Source: Hymenobacter elongatus
GTDB taxonomy: Bacteria > Bacteroidota > Bacteroidia > Cytophagales > Hymenobacteraceae
Direction of reading: 5' to 3'
Length of the DNA: 57,766 bases
NCBI RefSeq assembly: GCF_004745955.1
Contig: NZ_SRLD01000034.1
Location: 1 to 57,766 of the forward strand
Both the position numbers and the translations under genes were made by a program. Within the stretch, counting starts at the first letter, position 1; each line of letters opens with the position of its first letter. The notes below the pieces were generated by a model. It ran no database searches. It had not been told where the DNA came from and saw only the letters and a program-made list of their open reading frames with translations. Below are positions 43,903 to 51,686 of the stretch, piece after piece.

Positions 43903-44494
43903 ACACAGCAGAGGTAGGAGTGAGGGGAGCAGCCGCGCGGCGGCGCATGAGGAGCGCCGTGAGGGCAATGCCCGCCAAGAAGGCCCCGGCCAGCAGCAGC
44001 AGGTTTTTCCAGGAGCCAAAAAAGGAAGGCGTGGCGGCCACCGGAGCGGCGGCCACGGGTAGTTTTTTGCCCACGGCTATGCCTTCCAGCAATAGCAAGT
44101 CAGCTCGTTCACCCGCCACGATATTGGCTGTGAAGCTGTAGGTTTTATTGGCCGGAAACTCGCCTTCCACCAAGTAAATCCCTGGTTCGTGCTCCGTCAC
44201 GGTCCATTTCAGGGCAGCATCTTCCGGGTTAGTCAGCGTGAGCTTCGCGCCTTTGACGGGGGCGTTGGTGGCATAATCGGACAGGAACAGGCGCAGGTCG
44301 GCGGGCTTGCCACCCGTGAGCGGCTCGTAGCGCAACAGCACCTCAAACTGCTCCGACAGCGCCGCCACCGAGAAGGAGGTGGCCCCGGCGGCCGTGCCGG
44401 CTTTGGCCGCGTCGCCGTGGTCTTCGCCGCCGTGGGCAGCCGCCGTTCCCGTTCCCAACAGGCCCAGCAGCAGGATTAATAGTAGGTTTCTCAT
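43886..44494 (-). CDS. Secreted, C-terminally anchored protein of the efflux operon (HGGEDHGD)
   Basis: 202 aa. Signal peptide LLLILLLGLLGTGTAAA, so the mature protein would begin HGGEDHGD. Residues about 40-135 form a beta-sandwich-like domain (FEVLLRYEPLTGGKPADLRL, WTVTEHEPGIYLVEGEF). A transmembrane helix (LLLLAGAFLAGIALTALLM) and RRR are near the C-terminus, so the domain faces the periplasm from the inner membrane. It overlaps the outer-membrane factor gene by ATGA and the adaptor gene by 17 nt. The layout resembles CopC/FixG-type metal or capping proteins, but I do not recognise a named family. An N-terminal His plus free amine could bind copper. Confidence 0.82.
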   Translation of the reverse strand: MRNLLLILLLGLLGTGTAAAHGGEDHGDAAKAGTAAGATSFSVAALSEQFEVLLRYEPLTGGKPADLRLFLSDYATNAPVKGAKLTLTNPEDAALKWTVTEHEPGIYLVEGEFPANKTYSFTANIVAGERADLLLLEGIAVGKKLPVAAAPVAATPSFFGSWKNLLLLAGAFLAGIALTALLMRRRAAAPLTPTSAVYENQA

Positions 44495-45741
44495 GGTTCT
44501 TGGCCCCGCAGGTAATTGAGTTCAACAATGGCTTGCCGGTAGTCGCGGATGGTAGCCAGGTAGGCGTTTTGAATGGTGAAGGCTTGGTTCAGGCTTTGAA
44601 TCAGGACGAGGTAGCTGATTTCGCCGGCCCGAAACAGCCTCTGCGACTGGCTGATGATGGCGGCGGCCTGCGCCAGTCCGGCCTGCTCGTAGTAGCTCAG
44701 CGAGGTCGAGAACTTGCGCGTATCGGCCAGCGCCTGCTGGTACTGGCTGCCCAGGTCGAGGCGCTGTACCTGTAGCTGGGCCTGGGCGGCGGTGCTGCGG
44801 GCCGTGGCTGCCTGTAGCTGGGCGCGGTAGGTCCAGAAATAAATTGGCACCGACACGCCGAACTGAAACCGGTATTTGATGGCCGAGTTGTCATAGGCCT
44901 GGTTCTGGTAGCCCACGGTGAGGGCCGGCGTGCGGCGCGCCCGCACCAGACTAATACCCGATTGGCTCAGGGCCAGGTTTTGGGCCGCATAGGCCAGCGC
45001 GGGGCTGGCAGCCACGGCGGCACTGTCGGATGTGGGCAGCGTGCTCAGCAGCTCCGTGCCGGTTTGGGCCAGCGCGGGGCCGGTTTGGCGCAGATCCGCT
45101 TCTGAAGCCAGCTCCGTGCCGGCCGGTAAGCCCAGCAGTAGCCCCAGCCGCCGTTGCGCCGCACTCAAGTCCACGCGGGACTGCTCCAGCTGGTTGAGCA
45201 CCTGCCGGGCTTCGGCGGCCGTGCTGATGCGTTGCAGCGAAGTCACTTCACCGGCCGCAAAAAGCCGCTCGGTCGCCTTTTGTAGGGTCTGAAACAAACT
45301 ATCCTGGTACGTAAGCTGGCGTAGCTGGGCCTCGGCAAACTGCAGGTTCAGGTACGTCAGGCGCACATCGCGGCGCACGGTGGCGCGGTTCACGTCCAGG
45401 CCCCGCTCAGCCAAACCGATGCCGGCCTGGGCCGCCTGGGCCTGTCGCCGATACACCGTCGGAAAGTCGATGGTCTGGACTACGCCGGGTGCCCACTGCT
45501 CCCCGGTAGGAGCCGAAAACAGAAAATCGGGGTTGGCCGGCGAGAAGCTGCCGCGCTTCAGGGCCCGCTGCTCGGCTATTTCCGCCGCCGACTGCCGCAG
45601 CCGTGGGTGCCGCCGTAGCGCCTGGTTCTCGGCGCTGTCCAGCGGCACTACCAGGCGTTGGGCCCACGTTGGCCCGGCACTGGCCAGCACCAGCAGCAAG
45701 GCTAGGGCCGAAAGCGTGGTTTTAATTCGGATATCGTTCAT
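44491..45741 (-). CDS. TolC/CusC-family outer-membrane efflux channel
   Basis: 416 aa from the ATG at 45741 (MNDIRIKTTLSALALLLVLASAG), with signal peptide ending TWAQ. Two outer-membrane-efflux repeats are present with long helices and the typical pattern RRDVRLTYLNLQFAEAQLRQ, QALADTRKFSTSLSYYEQAG, SQRLFRAGEISYLVLIQSLN. It is the channel for the separate RND pump in this operon, since the other pump carries its own. It ends as ATGA overlap with the 202-aa gene. Confidence 0.93.
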   Translation of the reverse strand: MNDIRIKTTLSALALLLVLASAGPTWAQRLVVPLDSAENQALRRHPRLRQSAAEIAEQRALKRGSFSPANPDFLFSAPTGEQWAPGVVQTIDFPTVYRRQAQAAQAGIGLAERGLDVNRATVRRDVRLTYLNLQFAEAQLRQLTYQDSLFQTLQKATERLFAAGEVTSLQRISTAAEARQVLNQLEQSRVDLSAAQRRLGLLLGLPAGTELASEADLRQTGPALAQTGTELLSTLPTSDSAAVAASPALAYAAQNLALSQSGISLVRARRTPALTVGYQNQAYDNSAIKYRFQFGVSVPIYFWTYRAQLQAATARSTAAQAQLQVQRLDLGSQYQQALADTRKFSTSLSYYEQAGLAQAAAIISQSQRLFRAGEISYLVLIQSLNQAFTIQNAYLATIRDYRQAIVELNYLRGQEP

Positions 45742-45762
45742 TCTAAAGCAATTTGACTGCTC

Positions 45763-45805
45763 CACGGACGGCCAGCGTGGCTAGTTGCTGGGCTGGCCGT
45801 CCGTG
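45763..45805 (-). other. Intercistronic 14-bp hairpin before the channel gene
   Basis: A perfect 14-nt inverted repeat CACGGACGGCCAGC (45763-45776) with 45792-45805, 15-nt loop, between the metal-binding protein gene and the outer-membrane channel gene. No U-run follows, so it is probably an RNA-stability or partial-attenuation element. Confidence 0.7.
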
Positions 45806-45866
45806 CCTGGCAGCAGGAAGGACTTGGCCCGGCTCCACTTCAGCCGGGGCCGGACCAAGCATCAGA

Positions 45867-46415
45867 TTAGGGCTTTTTTACCAAGGCCATACCGCACTTA
45901 GGGCAGCTGCCGGGCTGGTTGCTGGCGCTTCCTTCGCAATTCATGGGACAAGCATAGCTCATGGTTTTGGCCTGGGCCGCTTTGGCCGCGTCCAGCTTTT
46001 CAAACCGCGCGCTCAACGATTTGCCGGTGGCATTGAAGCTCACAATGGCGGTGCGTACGGTCATGCCGGCGGGCACCTTGGCAGTGAAGTGGTCAGCTAC
46101 GGGCGTAAGGGCCAAGCGGCTGGTTTTGCCGGTTGTGGTGAGCAGCGTGATGGTACCCGTGGTGCCTTGGGTGGCTACCGTGGCTTCCTTGCCATCCAGC
46201 AGGTACACATGCACTTCGTCGGCGTGCTGCACTAGCTCAATGTGAAACTTGCCGGCGGTGCGTACCGTGCCGCCGTGGGGCGCGCGGTGGCCGTGGGTTT
46301 CGCCGGCCGCTTTGTGGCCGTGAGCCGCCACACCGGGTTTGTGGCTGTGTTGGGCCGAGGTAGCAAAAGGAGCGGTCAGCAAAGCCGCGGCAAGCAAAAT
46401 CTGGGAGAATTTCAT
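45867..46415 (-). CDS. Secreted heavy-metal-binding-domain protein
   Basis: 182 aa from the ATG at 46415 (MKFSQILLAAALLTAPFATSA). After the signal peptide comes a His-rich stretch (QHSHKPGVAAHGHKAAGETHGH), a central beta domain (KFHIELVQHADEVHVYLLDG), and a C-terminal heavy-metal-binding motif YACPMNCEG...CPKCGMAL (CxM...CPxCGM). The family binds Cu/Ag or other soft metals in the periplasm and often accompanies Cus-type pumps. It is probably first to capture metal for the adaptor downstream. Confidence 0.88.
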   Translation of the reverse strand: MKFSQILLAAALLTAPFATSAQHSHKPGVAAHGHKAAGETHGHRAPHGGTVRTAGKFHIELVQHADEVHVYLLDGKEATVATQGTTGTITLLTTTGKTSRLALTPVADHFTAKVPAGMTVRTAIVSFNATGKSLSARFEKLDAAKAAQAKTMSYACPMNCEGSASNQPGSCPKCGMALVKKP

Positions 46416-46463
46416 GGGAGAGAGGTTAGTGAAGTGAGATAGTCTCATGCGCGGGGTATTGGG

Positions 46464-47189
46464 CTACATTTTGTCGCCGTTCTTGTTGTGCCATTCCTTA
46501 AAGGCGGCAATTTCTTTTTCCTGGGCGGCCACCATCATCTGGGCCATGGCCTTGAGCTTGGTGTCTTTGCCGTGAGCCAGCTCCGCTTTAGCCATGTCCA
46601 CGGCACTCTGGTGGTGCACGGTCATCAGCATGTTGAAGTTCATGTCCGGGTTAGCTACCGGCTTGGGCATGTTCTGCATCATGCCGTCCATCGACAGCTT
46701 CATTTTGCTGGTGAACGGGTCGGCGGGGTCCATCGGCTTGTAGTTGGTCGGGGCGCTGTCGAGGCGGGTGGCGGCAGCTTCCAGCTCGCTGATTTCTTTC
46801 TGCTGGTCGGCCTTGATTTGCTCGGCCATCCGGCGCATGGTGGCGTCTTTACCATCGCGCAGTTGGATGTCAGCCATTGCCATGGCACCCTGATGGTGCG
46901 CCAGCATCATGTGGGCAAAGTCGTGGTCGGTATTGCCCTTCATCTTCATGCCGTCCATCTTGCCCATCATGTCGTTCATCGACGCCATCAGGGGGGAGGC
47001 CCCGGCTCCATCGGTCATCTGGGAGTGGTCCATGCCAGCCATGTCGCCGCTCATGGCCGACGAGTCCGCCATGGTGCCGGTAGCAGCCGTGTCGGTAGTC
47101 GTGGTTTCGGTGGTTTTGGTGCTGTCACAGCTGGCGAGCAGCAAGGTGCCCGAGCAGAGGGCGGCGAGTAAAAAAGCGGATTTTTTCAT
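46464..47189 (-). CDS. DUF305 lipoprotein (Met/His-rich, metal island)
   Basis: 241 aa with lipobox LLASC. A Met/Ser/Asp-rich linker (MSGDMAGMDHSQM) is followed by two DUF305 ferritin-like repeats, each with a His-His-Gln-x-A motif (MMLAHHQGAMAMADIQL and MLMTVHHQSAVDMAKAEL) and Met pairs. DUF305 proteins are frequent in copper-resistance loci. The Met and His residues suggest periplasmic Cu(I)/Cu(II) binding, which is inference. It is co-directional with the two HMBD proteins. Confidence 0.92.
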   Translation of the reverse strand: MKKSAFLLAALCSGTLLLASCDSTKTTETTTTDTAATGTMADSSAMSGDMAGMDHSQMTDGAGASPLMASMNDMMGKMDGMKMKGNTDHDFAHMMLAHHQGAMAMADIQLRDGKDATMRRMAEQIKADQQKEISELEAAATRLDSAPTNYKPMDPADPFTSKMKLSMDGMMQNMPKPVANPDMNFNMLMTVHHQSAVDMAKAELAHGKDTKLKAMAQMMVAAQEKEIAAFKEWHNKNGDKM

Positions 47190-47231
47190 GGGTGCTGGAG
47201 TAGAGGGTAGGAGAAAAGAATGGAAATGGGG

Positions 47232-48179
47232 TTAGGCTTTCACGTTAATCGTGAAGTTGCCGGTATGAATCTGACCGGCGTGGTTGAACTGCAGAAACAC
47301 GCGGTACAGGCCAGGCTTTTCGAAGTTGGTGTTGAAGCCGATGGTTGGGCCTTTGTCGGCCTGGTCGTTGGGGTGCACGTGCAGGTAGCTCTCCGTGTCT
47401 TCGCTGATAACCACCACGTGGCCCAGCGCCCCGAGGTAATTATCCAGATTGGTTACCGGCTGTCCGCCCTTGCTGATGGTGATTTTCATGCCCAGCAGCT
47501 GACCCACGGTCAGGGCTTTGTCGAAGGCAAGCGTGGCCTGGTAGCCATCCTGCTCCCACTGCATGTCGTCGTTCTTGAACTTTACCGGCGCATACGCCGG
47601 GCCCTGTACCGTGAGGGGCTGGCGGCCCAGCTGGTGGCCCGAGCCCGTGGGTGTGTAGTCCTGAAACAGCACGTAGTCGCCACCTTTCGGGAAGGTGTAT
47701 TTCACCTTGTAGTCGCCCTGAGCCGTGTATTCGGGGTGCTCGTGGTAGAACTGTGACAGGTCTTTGCTGACGATAATCAGGTGGATTTTCTTCTCGTGCA
47801 CCACGGCCAGCGGCACCGGCGCGGCGGCGTTAGCGGCCTCCTGGGGCGTGAAAGCCAGCGTAGCAGGCTGCCCGGCCGTAAGCTGCGCGGGCTGCGCCTC
47901 GAACTTCATCTGGTACGTTTTACCATTGGCCACCTTATCGTTGTGCTCCAGATTCATGCCGCACTTGGGGCATTTTTCGCCCTCTTTGGTGCTGGTCACT
48001 TCCGGGTGCATGGGGCAGGCGTAGGTGTGGCCGCCGCCGTGGTCGGCAGTGCCAGCGGCGGGGCCGTCGGTAGGAGTGGTTACGGTATCAGTGGGGCTGC
48101 TGGAAGCCGAATCGGAGGAACAGCCGGCGGCCGTGAGCAAGCTGATGCAGGCTAGTAAGGAAACAGAAATGCGGTACAT
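47232..48179 (-). CDS. Lipoprotein with heavy-metal-binding domain and paired beta-domains
   Basis: 315 aa from the ATG at 48179 (MYRISVSLLACISLLTAAGC), lipobox LTAAGC. A Ser/Thr-rich linker precedes the HMBD motif YACPMHPEV...CPKCGMNL (about residues 53-77). Two similar beta-sandwich modules follow, each ending in a His-x-His patch (IIVSKDLSQFYHEHPEY and VVVISEDTESYLHVHP), as in YtkA-like/efflux accessory domains. The two HxHP sites plus the HMBD make three likely metal sites. The open frame extends to 48368 without family similarity. Confidence 0.87.
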   Translation of the reverse strand: MYRISVSLLACISLLTAAGCSSDSASSSPTDTVTTPTDGPAAGTADHGGGHTYACPMHPEVTSTKEGEKCPKCGMNLEHNDKVANGKTYQMKFEAQPAQLTAGQPATLAFTPQEAANAAAPVPLAVVHEKKIHLIIVSKDLSQFYHEHPEYTAQGDYKVKYTFPKGGDYVLFQDYTPTGSGHQLGRQPLTVQGPAYAPVKFKNDDMQWEQDGYQATLAFDKALTVGQLLGMKITISKGGQPVTNLDNYLGALGHVVVISEDTESYLHVHPNDQADKGPTIGFNTNFEKPGLYRVFLQFNHAGQIHTGNFTINVKA

Positions 48180-48398
48180 GAGAGGAAAAATGATGGTGCA
48201 AAACGACTGGTTTTCCTTGGCATCCCGAAACGGTGGGATGACGACCGTCGCCAGCTGTTGAAGCCAGGCGCGGAACAGTACAAAACCAGGAAGCAAGGGG
48301 AAATCAGGGGCGGCAATGGCCAGCGGACACACAAACGAAAAAGCCCGCCCCGGACATAGCAAAGCCATGCCGGCGCGAGCCGTAGCGCGTCAGGAGAT

Positions 48399-48872
48399 TC
48401 AGACCGTGAGGGACTGAATGAAAATACGGATGTCGGGTATCTTGGGCGGCAGGTGCTGCCGGGCCACTAGTACCACCGCGCCGGTCCGGTCCCAGGCCGC
48501 GGCGGCGGGCTGAAACGTGAAGCTGGTAGCCGCTGGCAGCAGCGCGGGTGCCAACACCAGCACGCTCTTCTCAACCGGAATGGTCAGCGACGAAAGCAGC
48601 GACGCCGATTTGTCCTTGCAGCAGTCGTGCTTGCCCGCAGACTTGTGCGGCTGAGTGGTCTTGCTCTTCTGGGGTTTGGCCGTGGCGGCGGTGTGGCCGT
48701 GGCACCCCGGATGGGTCGGCTTGGCTGGGGTCGGCTGGGGAGCTGCCGCCGCGCCTGTGCTTCGGGCCGGGCTGGCCGTCGCGCAGTAGCACTGCCCCAC
48801 GAACACGTTGACGAAGACGACCAGGAAGGTCGTCGCCAGCAAGCGTCGGAAGAGGAACAGGCTACGGAACAT
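48399..48872 (-). CDS. Cys/His-rich secreted protein (HYC_CC_PP-like)
   Basis: 157 aa and the first gene of the metal island transcript. The N-terminal signal (LLATTFLVVFVNVFVGQC) leads into CYC, then a Lys/Thr/Pro-rich part with HPGCHGH and HDCCKDK, and a C-terminus PPKIPDIRIFIQSLTV. The spaced CYC, CC and PP blocks match a small Bacteroidota family that I recall being named after them; I am moderately sure. Function is unknown; Cys and His suggest metal sensing or binding at the cell surface. A TAnnTTTG element lies 20 nt upstream of the ATG. Confidence 0.72.
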   Translation of the reverse strand: MFRSLFLFRRLLATTFLVVFVNVFVGQCYCATASPARSTGAAAAPQPTPAKPTHPGCHGHTAATAKPQKSKTTQPHKSAGKHDCCKDKSASLLSSLTIPVEKSVLVLAPALLPAATSFTFQPAAAAWDRTGAVVLVARQHLPPKIPDIRIFIQSLTV

Positions 48873-48891
48873 GGACAGGTATAAGCAACCG

Positions 48892-48899
48892 CAAAAGTA
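48892..48899 (-). promoter_or_regulatory. Promoter -7 element of the metal-resistance operon
   Basis: TACTTTTG on the minus strand, an exact TAnnTTTG match 19 nt before the first gene's ATG. TTT at 48918-48920 (minus strand) is 18 nt further upstream and could serve as -33. The 11-gene region could be transcribed from here, with internal promoters and hairpins modulating it. No CueR/CopY/CzcR-like regulator gene is in the window. Confidence 0.55.
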
Positions 48900-49131
48900 G
48901 GAGGCTTTACGATAAGGAAAACGTATTAGCTATTAATCATCTACTAAATAGTAGTAGTAAAGCTTCGCGGCTAAGGCGGGACGCAGCAGGAAATTCGCAG
49001 CAAAACCCAACTGGCATCAGCCTAAAACGCATTACGCAGCAATATCCCAAGGTGTTGCCAAGCGAAATTATGCACTGGTAACGCACAATTCTGTGTGCTG
49101 CCGAGTGCACCGGGCGTAGTATTGCTACCAG

Positions 49132-49500
49132 TTATGGAGCCGTGACGGCAGACAGCCGTTGCTGCAGCAGGTGCATTAACCCCGGTAAATCGGTCTGGTT
49201 CAGCTCGGCAGCTGATACGAAGAGAGCTGGCTTCTTGCCGGTGGCTTGCCGGAATACGGCCGGCAGATTCGTTGCGGCCAGCTGCGGGTACGTGGCCGAG
49301 AAATCATCCCGGTGAAAAAACCGGGCGCGTACCGGCAACGAGTTGAGAAAGGCCTTCCACTCGGGCCGCATCCGGGCTCCGTAGGTCAGGGCGCACAACG
49401 AGCACTTGTAGGTAGCCGGGGACACCACCTTGTGGGCCAGGTCCAGCAAGCCATTGACCAGCCCCGTATCGGCGTTATAAACAAAAATGAGCTCCTGCAT
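49132..49500 (-). CDS. Conserved small protein with CxxC motif
   Basis: 122 aa (MQELIFVYNADTGLVNGLLD). I recognise the block DLAHKVVSPATYKCSLCALTYG from a conserved family without solid function, sometimes labelled GTPase. The CSLC cysteines (about residues 34-37) resemble a thioredoxin-type redox or metal site. It has no P-loop, so a GTPase label is unsupported. It lies between the metal island and the LtaS-like gene in the same direction, 50 nt upstream of nothing obvious. Confidence 0.75.
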   Translation of the reverse strand: MQELIFVYNADTGLVNGLLDLAHKVVSPATYKCSLCALTYGARMRPEWKAFLNSLPVRARFFHRDDFSATYPQLAATNLPAVFRQATGKKPALFVSAAELNQTDLPGLMHLLQQRLSAVTAP

Positions 49501-49550
49501 GAGCTTCTCTACGGGAAGGCCGCCCTAAAAAGTTGCCCGGAGTAGCTGCT

Positions 49551-51407
49551 TTATTTAGCCAGGAATTCCCCAAACGACACCTGCTCATACGCCTGACCCT
49601 GGCGCACCTGGGCAGTGGCAACGGTCGAGTCGCGGGCAATAACGCGGCGCGCTACGTTGTCATACGTCACGGTGCCGGCTGGCGTCACCATGCCAAATCC
49701 GTCGGTGAAGCAGTAGAAGGCAAATGGCTGCCGTAAGGGCCGCAGCAAGTCGTGGCTCCAGGTATACGAGGCCGTGGGCAGCCGCAGCTGGGTGAGCAGA
49801 GTCGCGGCCACGTCGGTTTGGGAGCCGATGGTGGTGATGACGCGCCCCCGAGCTGCTGGCCGCAGTGCTCCTCCGGCCAGCATCAGCGGAATTCGAAACT
49901 TGCGGGGGGTATCATTGGCGTCGTTGCCGGGCAGTGGGTGGCCGTGGTCAGCCACGAGTACCAGCAGCGTATTATCCCACCAGGGCTGCTGCCGGGCCGT
50001 GTGCAGAAAGCGCCCCAGGGCCCAGTCTGCATAATACACGGAGTTGCGGAACAGGGCAGTTTCGTCGGTGCCCGGAAACTGGCGCGGAATGGGAATCTCG
50101 AACGGCTCGTGGCTGCTCAGGGTGAAAGCCGTGACAAAGAACGGGGCCGGCTGCGTACGCAAGTCCTGCAGTACCCGGTCGAAAAGCACATGGTCCTGGG
50201 CTCCCCACTTGGAGTTTTGCTGGCGGAGCGGGAAGTCGGCCCGCTCCGTGAACTGGTCGTAGCCGGCCGCCACGAGGTAGCTTTTCATGTTGGCAAACGA
50301 CAACTCGCCGCCATAGTAATAATGCGAGCGGTAGCCCACCGCTTCGAGCGAGCGGTTGAGGTGGGGCAGTCCTTCCGTTTTGCGCGGATATTTAATAATG
50401 CTGGTGGTGGGCTGGCTGGGGTAGCCGCTCAGCAGCGCCACCAGTCCCTTCTGGCTCCGGTCGCCGGCGGCGTAGATATTCGTGAAAAGAACCCCGGTGC
50501 GGGCCAGGCTGTCGAGGTTCGGCGTCACGCCCGGCTCGCCGCCGATGCTGCCCACAAACTTGCCCGTAAAGCTCTCCAGGATAATGAAAAGCACGTTGGG
50601 GCGCGCCGTGCGCAGCAGGGGCGCAGCGGCAGTATCGGCGGCTAGGCCGGGAGCGTAGAGCTGCCGCACCGTGCGGGCGGCCACCGAGTCGGGCAGAAAC
50701 TGGTAGGGGTTGGGGCCCCCATCAGAAAGCAGTAGCCCATTCACCACGTTCCAGGGCAGGTTCAGCGCCGCGTGGTTGGCGAAGGGCACACTGGAGAAAT
50801 ACACGTCGCTCTGATTAATCGGAATCTGCTGCACGCCGCCGCGCAGGGGCACAATCAGCAGCGCCAGATACAGCACGCTGGCCAGCACGGCCCGGCCCCG
50901 CCCAAAACCCGGTGGCAGGGTAGGGATAGGTCCCACGATTTTCTGATACAGCCACCAGCCCAAAACCAGCACCCCGGCCAGCATACTCCCCATCACCAGC
51001 AGCGGGGCACTCCCGGCCGAAGCCGCCATTTCAGCCGGTGAGTCAAGATATTGCAGCGGGGTGGCATCGAGCCGGAAGCCCCAGGCCCGGTACAGCTCCA
51101 GGTCGGCCACAGCAAAAAAAGCCACGACCACACCTAGTACGGCCGTGTAGAACTGCAGCAGGCGGGTGGGAAAGAAGCGGGGCGGTAGCGCGCTGCCGAT
51201 GACGAGCAGCAGAAATGGCACCAGGCTCAAATAGGCCGTAGCCGAGGCGTCGAGCCGCAGGCCGTAGCCGAACACGCGCGGCAGACTGCCCGCCGGCAGC
51301 GCCGCCGCCTTGGGAAAGTGGTACAGCAAAAAAACAGCCTTCGTGCTGACGAAGAATACCAGCCAGAACAGGAAATAGCGCGGCTGGAACGCAAAGCGGT
51401 TTCTCAC
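49551..51407 (-). CDS. LTA-synthase-family sulfatase-fold membrane enzyme
   Basis: 618 aa. Five hydrophobic helices occupy about residues 10-195, followed by an extracytoplasmic alkaline-phosphatase/sulfatase domain: NVLFIILESFTGKFVGSIGG (metal ligand Glu), AAGDRSQKGLVALLSGYPSQP (candidate nucleophile Ser/Thr), SSHEPFEIP and LLVLVADHGHPLPGN (metal Asp/His). Gram-negative members transfer phosphoethanolamine or phosphoglycerol, or are of unknown role; classical lipoteichoic acid synthesis is not expected here. The LtaS Thr at the nucleophile position is Ser in my alignment by eye, which is uncertain. Confidence 0.9.
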   Translation of the reverse strand: MRNRFAFQPRYFLFWLVFFVSTKAVFLLYHFPKAAALPAGSLPRVFGYGLRLDASATAYLSLVPFLLLVIGSALPPRFFPTRLLQFYTAVLGVVVAFFAVADLELYRAWGFRLDATPLQYLDSPAEMAASAGSAPLLVMGSMLAGVLVLGWWLYQKIVGPIPTLPPGFGRGRAVLASVLYLALLIVPLRGGVQQIPINQSDVYFSSVPFANHAALNLPWNVVNGLLLSDGGPNPYQFLPDSVAARTVRQLYAPGLAADTAAAPLLRTARPNVLFIILESFTGKFVGSIGGEPGVTPNLDSLARTGVLFTNIYAAGDRSQKGLVALLSGYPSQPTTSIIKYPRKTEGLPHLNRSLEAVGYRSHYYYGGELSFANMKSYLVAAGYDQFTERADFPLRQQNSKWGAQDHVLFDRVLQDLRTQPAPFFVTAFTLSSHEPFEIPIPRQFPGTDETALFRNSVYYADWALGRFLHTARQQPWWDNTLLVLVADHGHPLPGNDANDTPRKFRIPLMLAGGALRPAARGRVITTIGSQTDVAATLLTQLRLPTASYTWSHDLLRPLRQPFAFYCFTDGFGMVTPAGTVTYDNVARRVIARDSTVATAQVRQGQAYEQVSFGEFLAK

Positions 51408-51614
51408 GCCCCAAAGGTAGGGTGAAAGCCCGTGGCGGACGAAACTGCGGGAGGAATTCGTTGTTAATCGAAGGTAGCCCGAATATAGATGAGGGTAGGA
51501 GGGCGTTGGTTGGATAAAACGACTAAAATATGAATAATAGCCCTCTGCAATAAGGGGGTGCTAAGTGAAAATACGACTTTTTTGTGAAAACCCCTATCAT
51601 TTGAAAGGTGGCGC

Positions 51615-51646
51615 TTGCAAATGATGCGTACATGCCCGTACCTTTG
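51615..51646 (+). promoter_or_regulatory. glnN promoter (TTG, 21 nt, TACCTTTG)
   Basis: TTG at 51615-51617 and TACCTTTG at 51639-51646 are 21 nt apart, close to the canonical Bacteroidota promoter TTG-N19-21-TAnnTTTG. It lies 41 nt upstream of the ATG at 51687 and is the clearest promoter in the window. Confidence 0.75.
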
Positions 51647-51686
51647 CCTTTGTCAATTCCCAACCATTGCTCCCTGTTTATACTAC

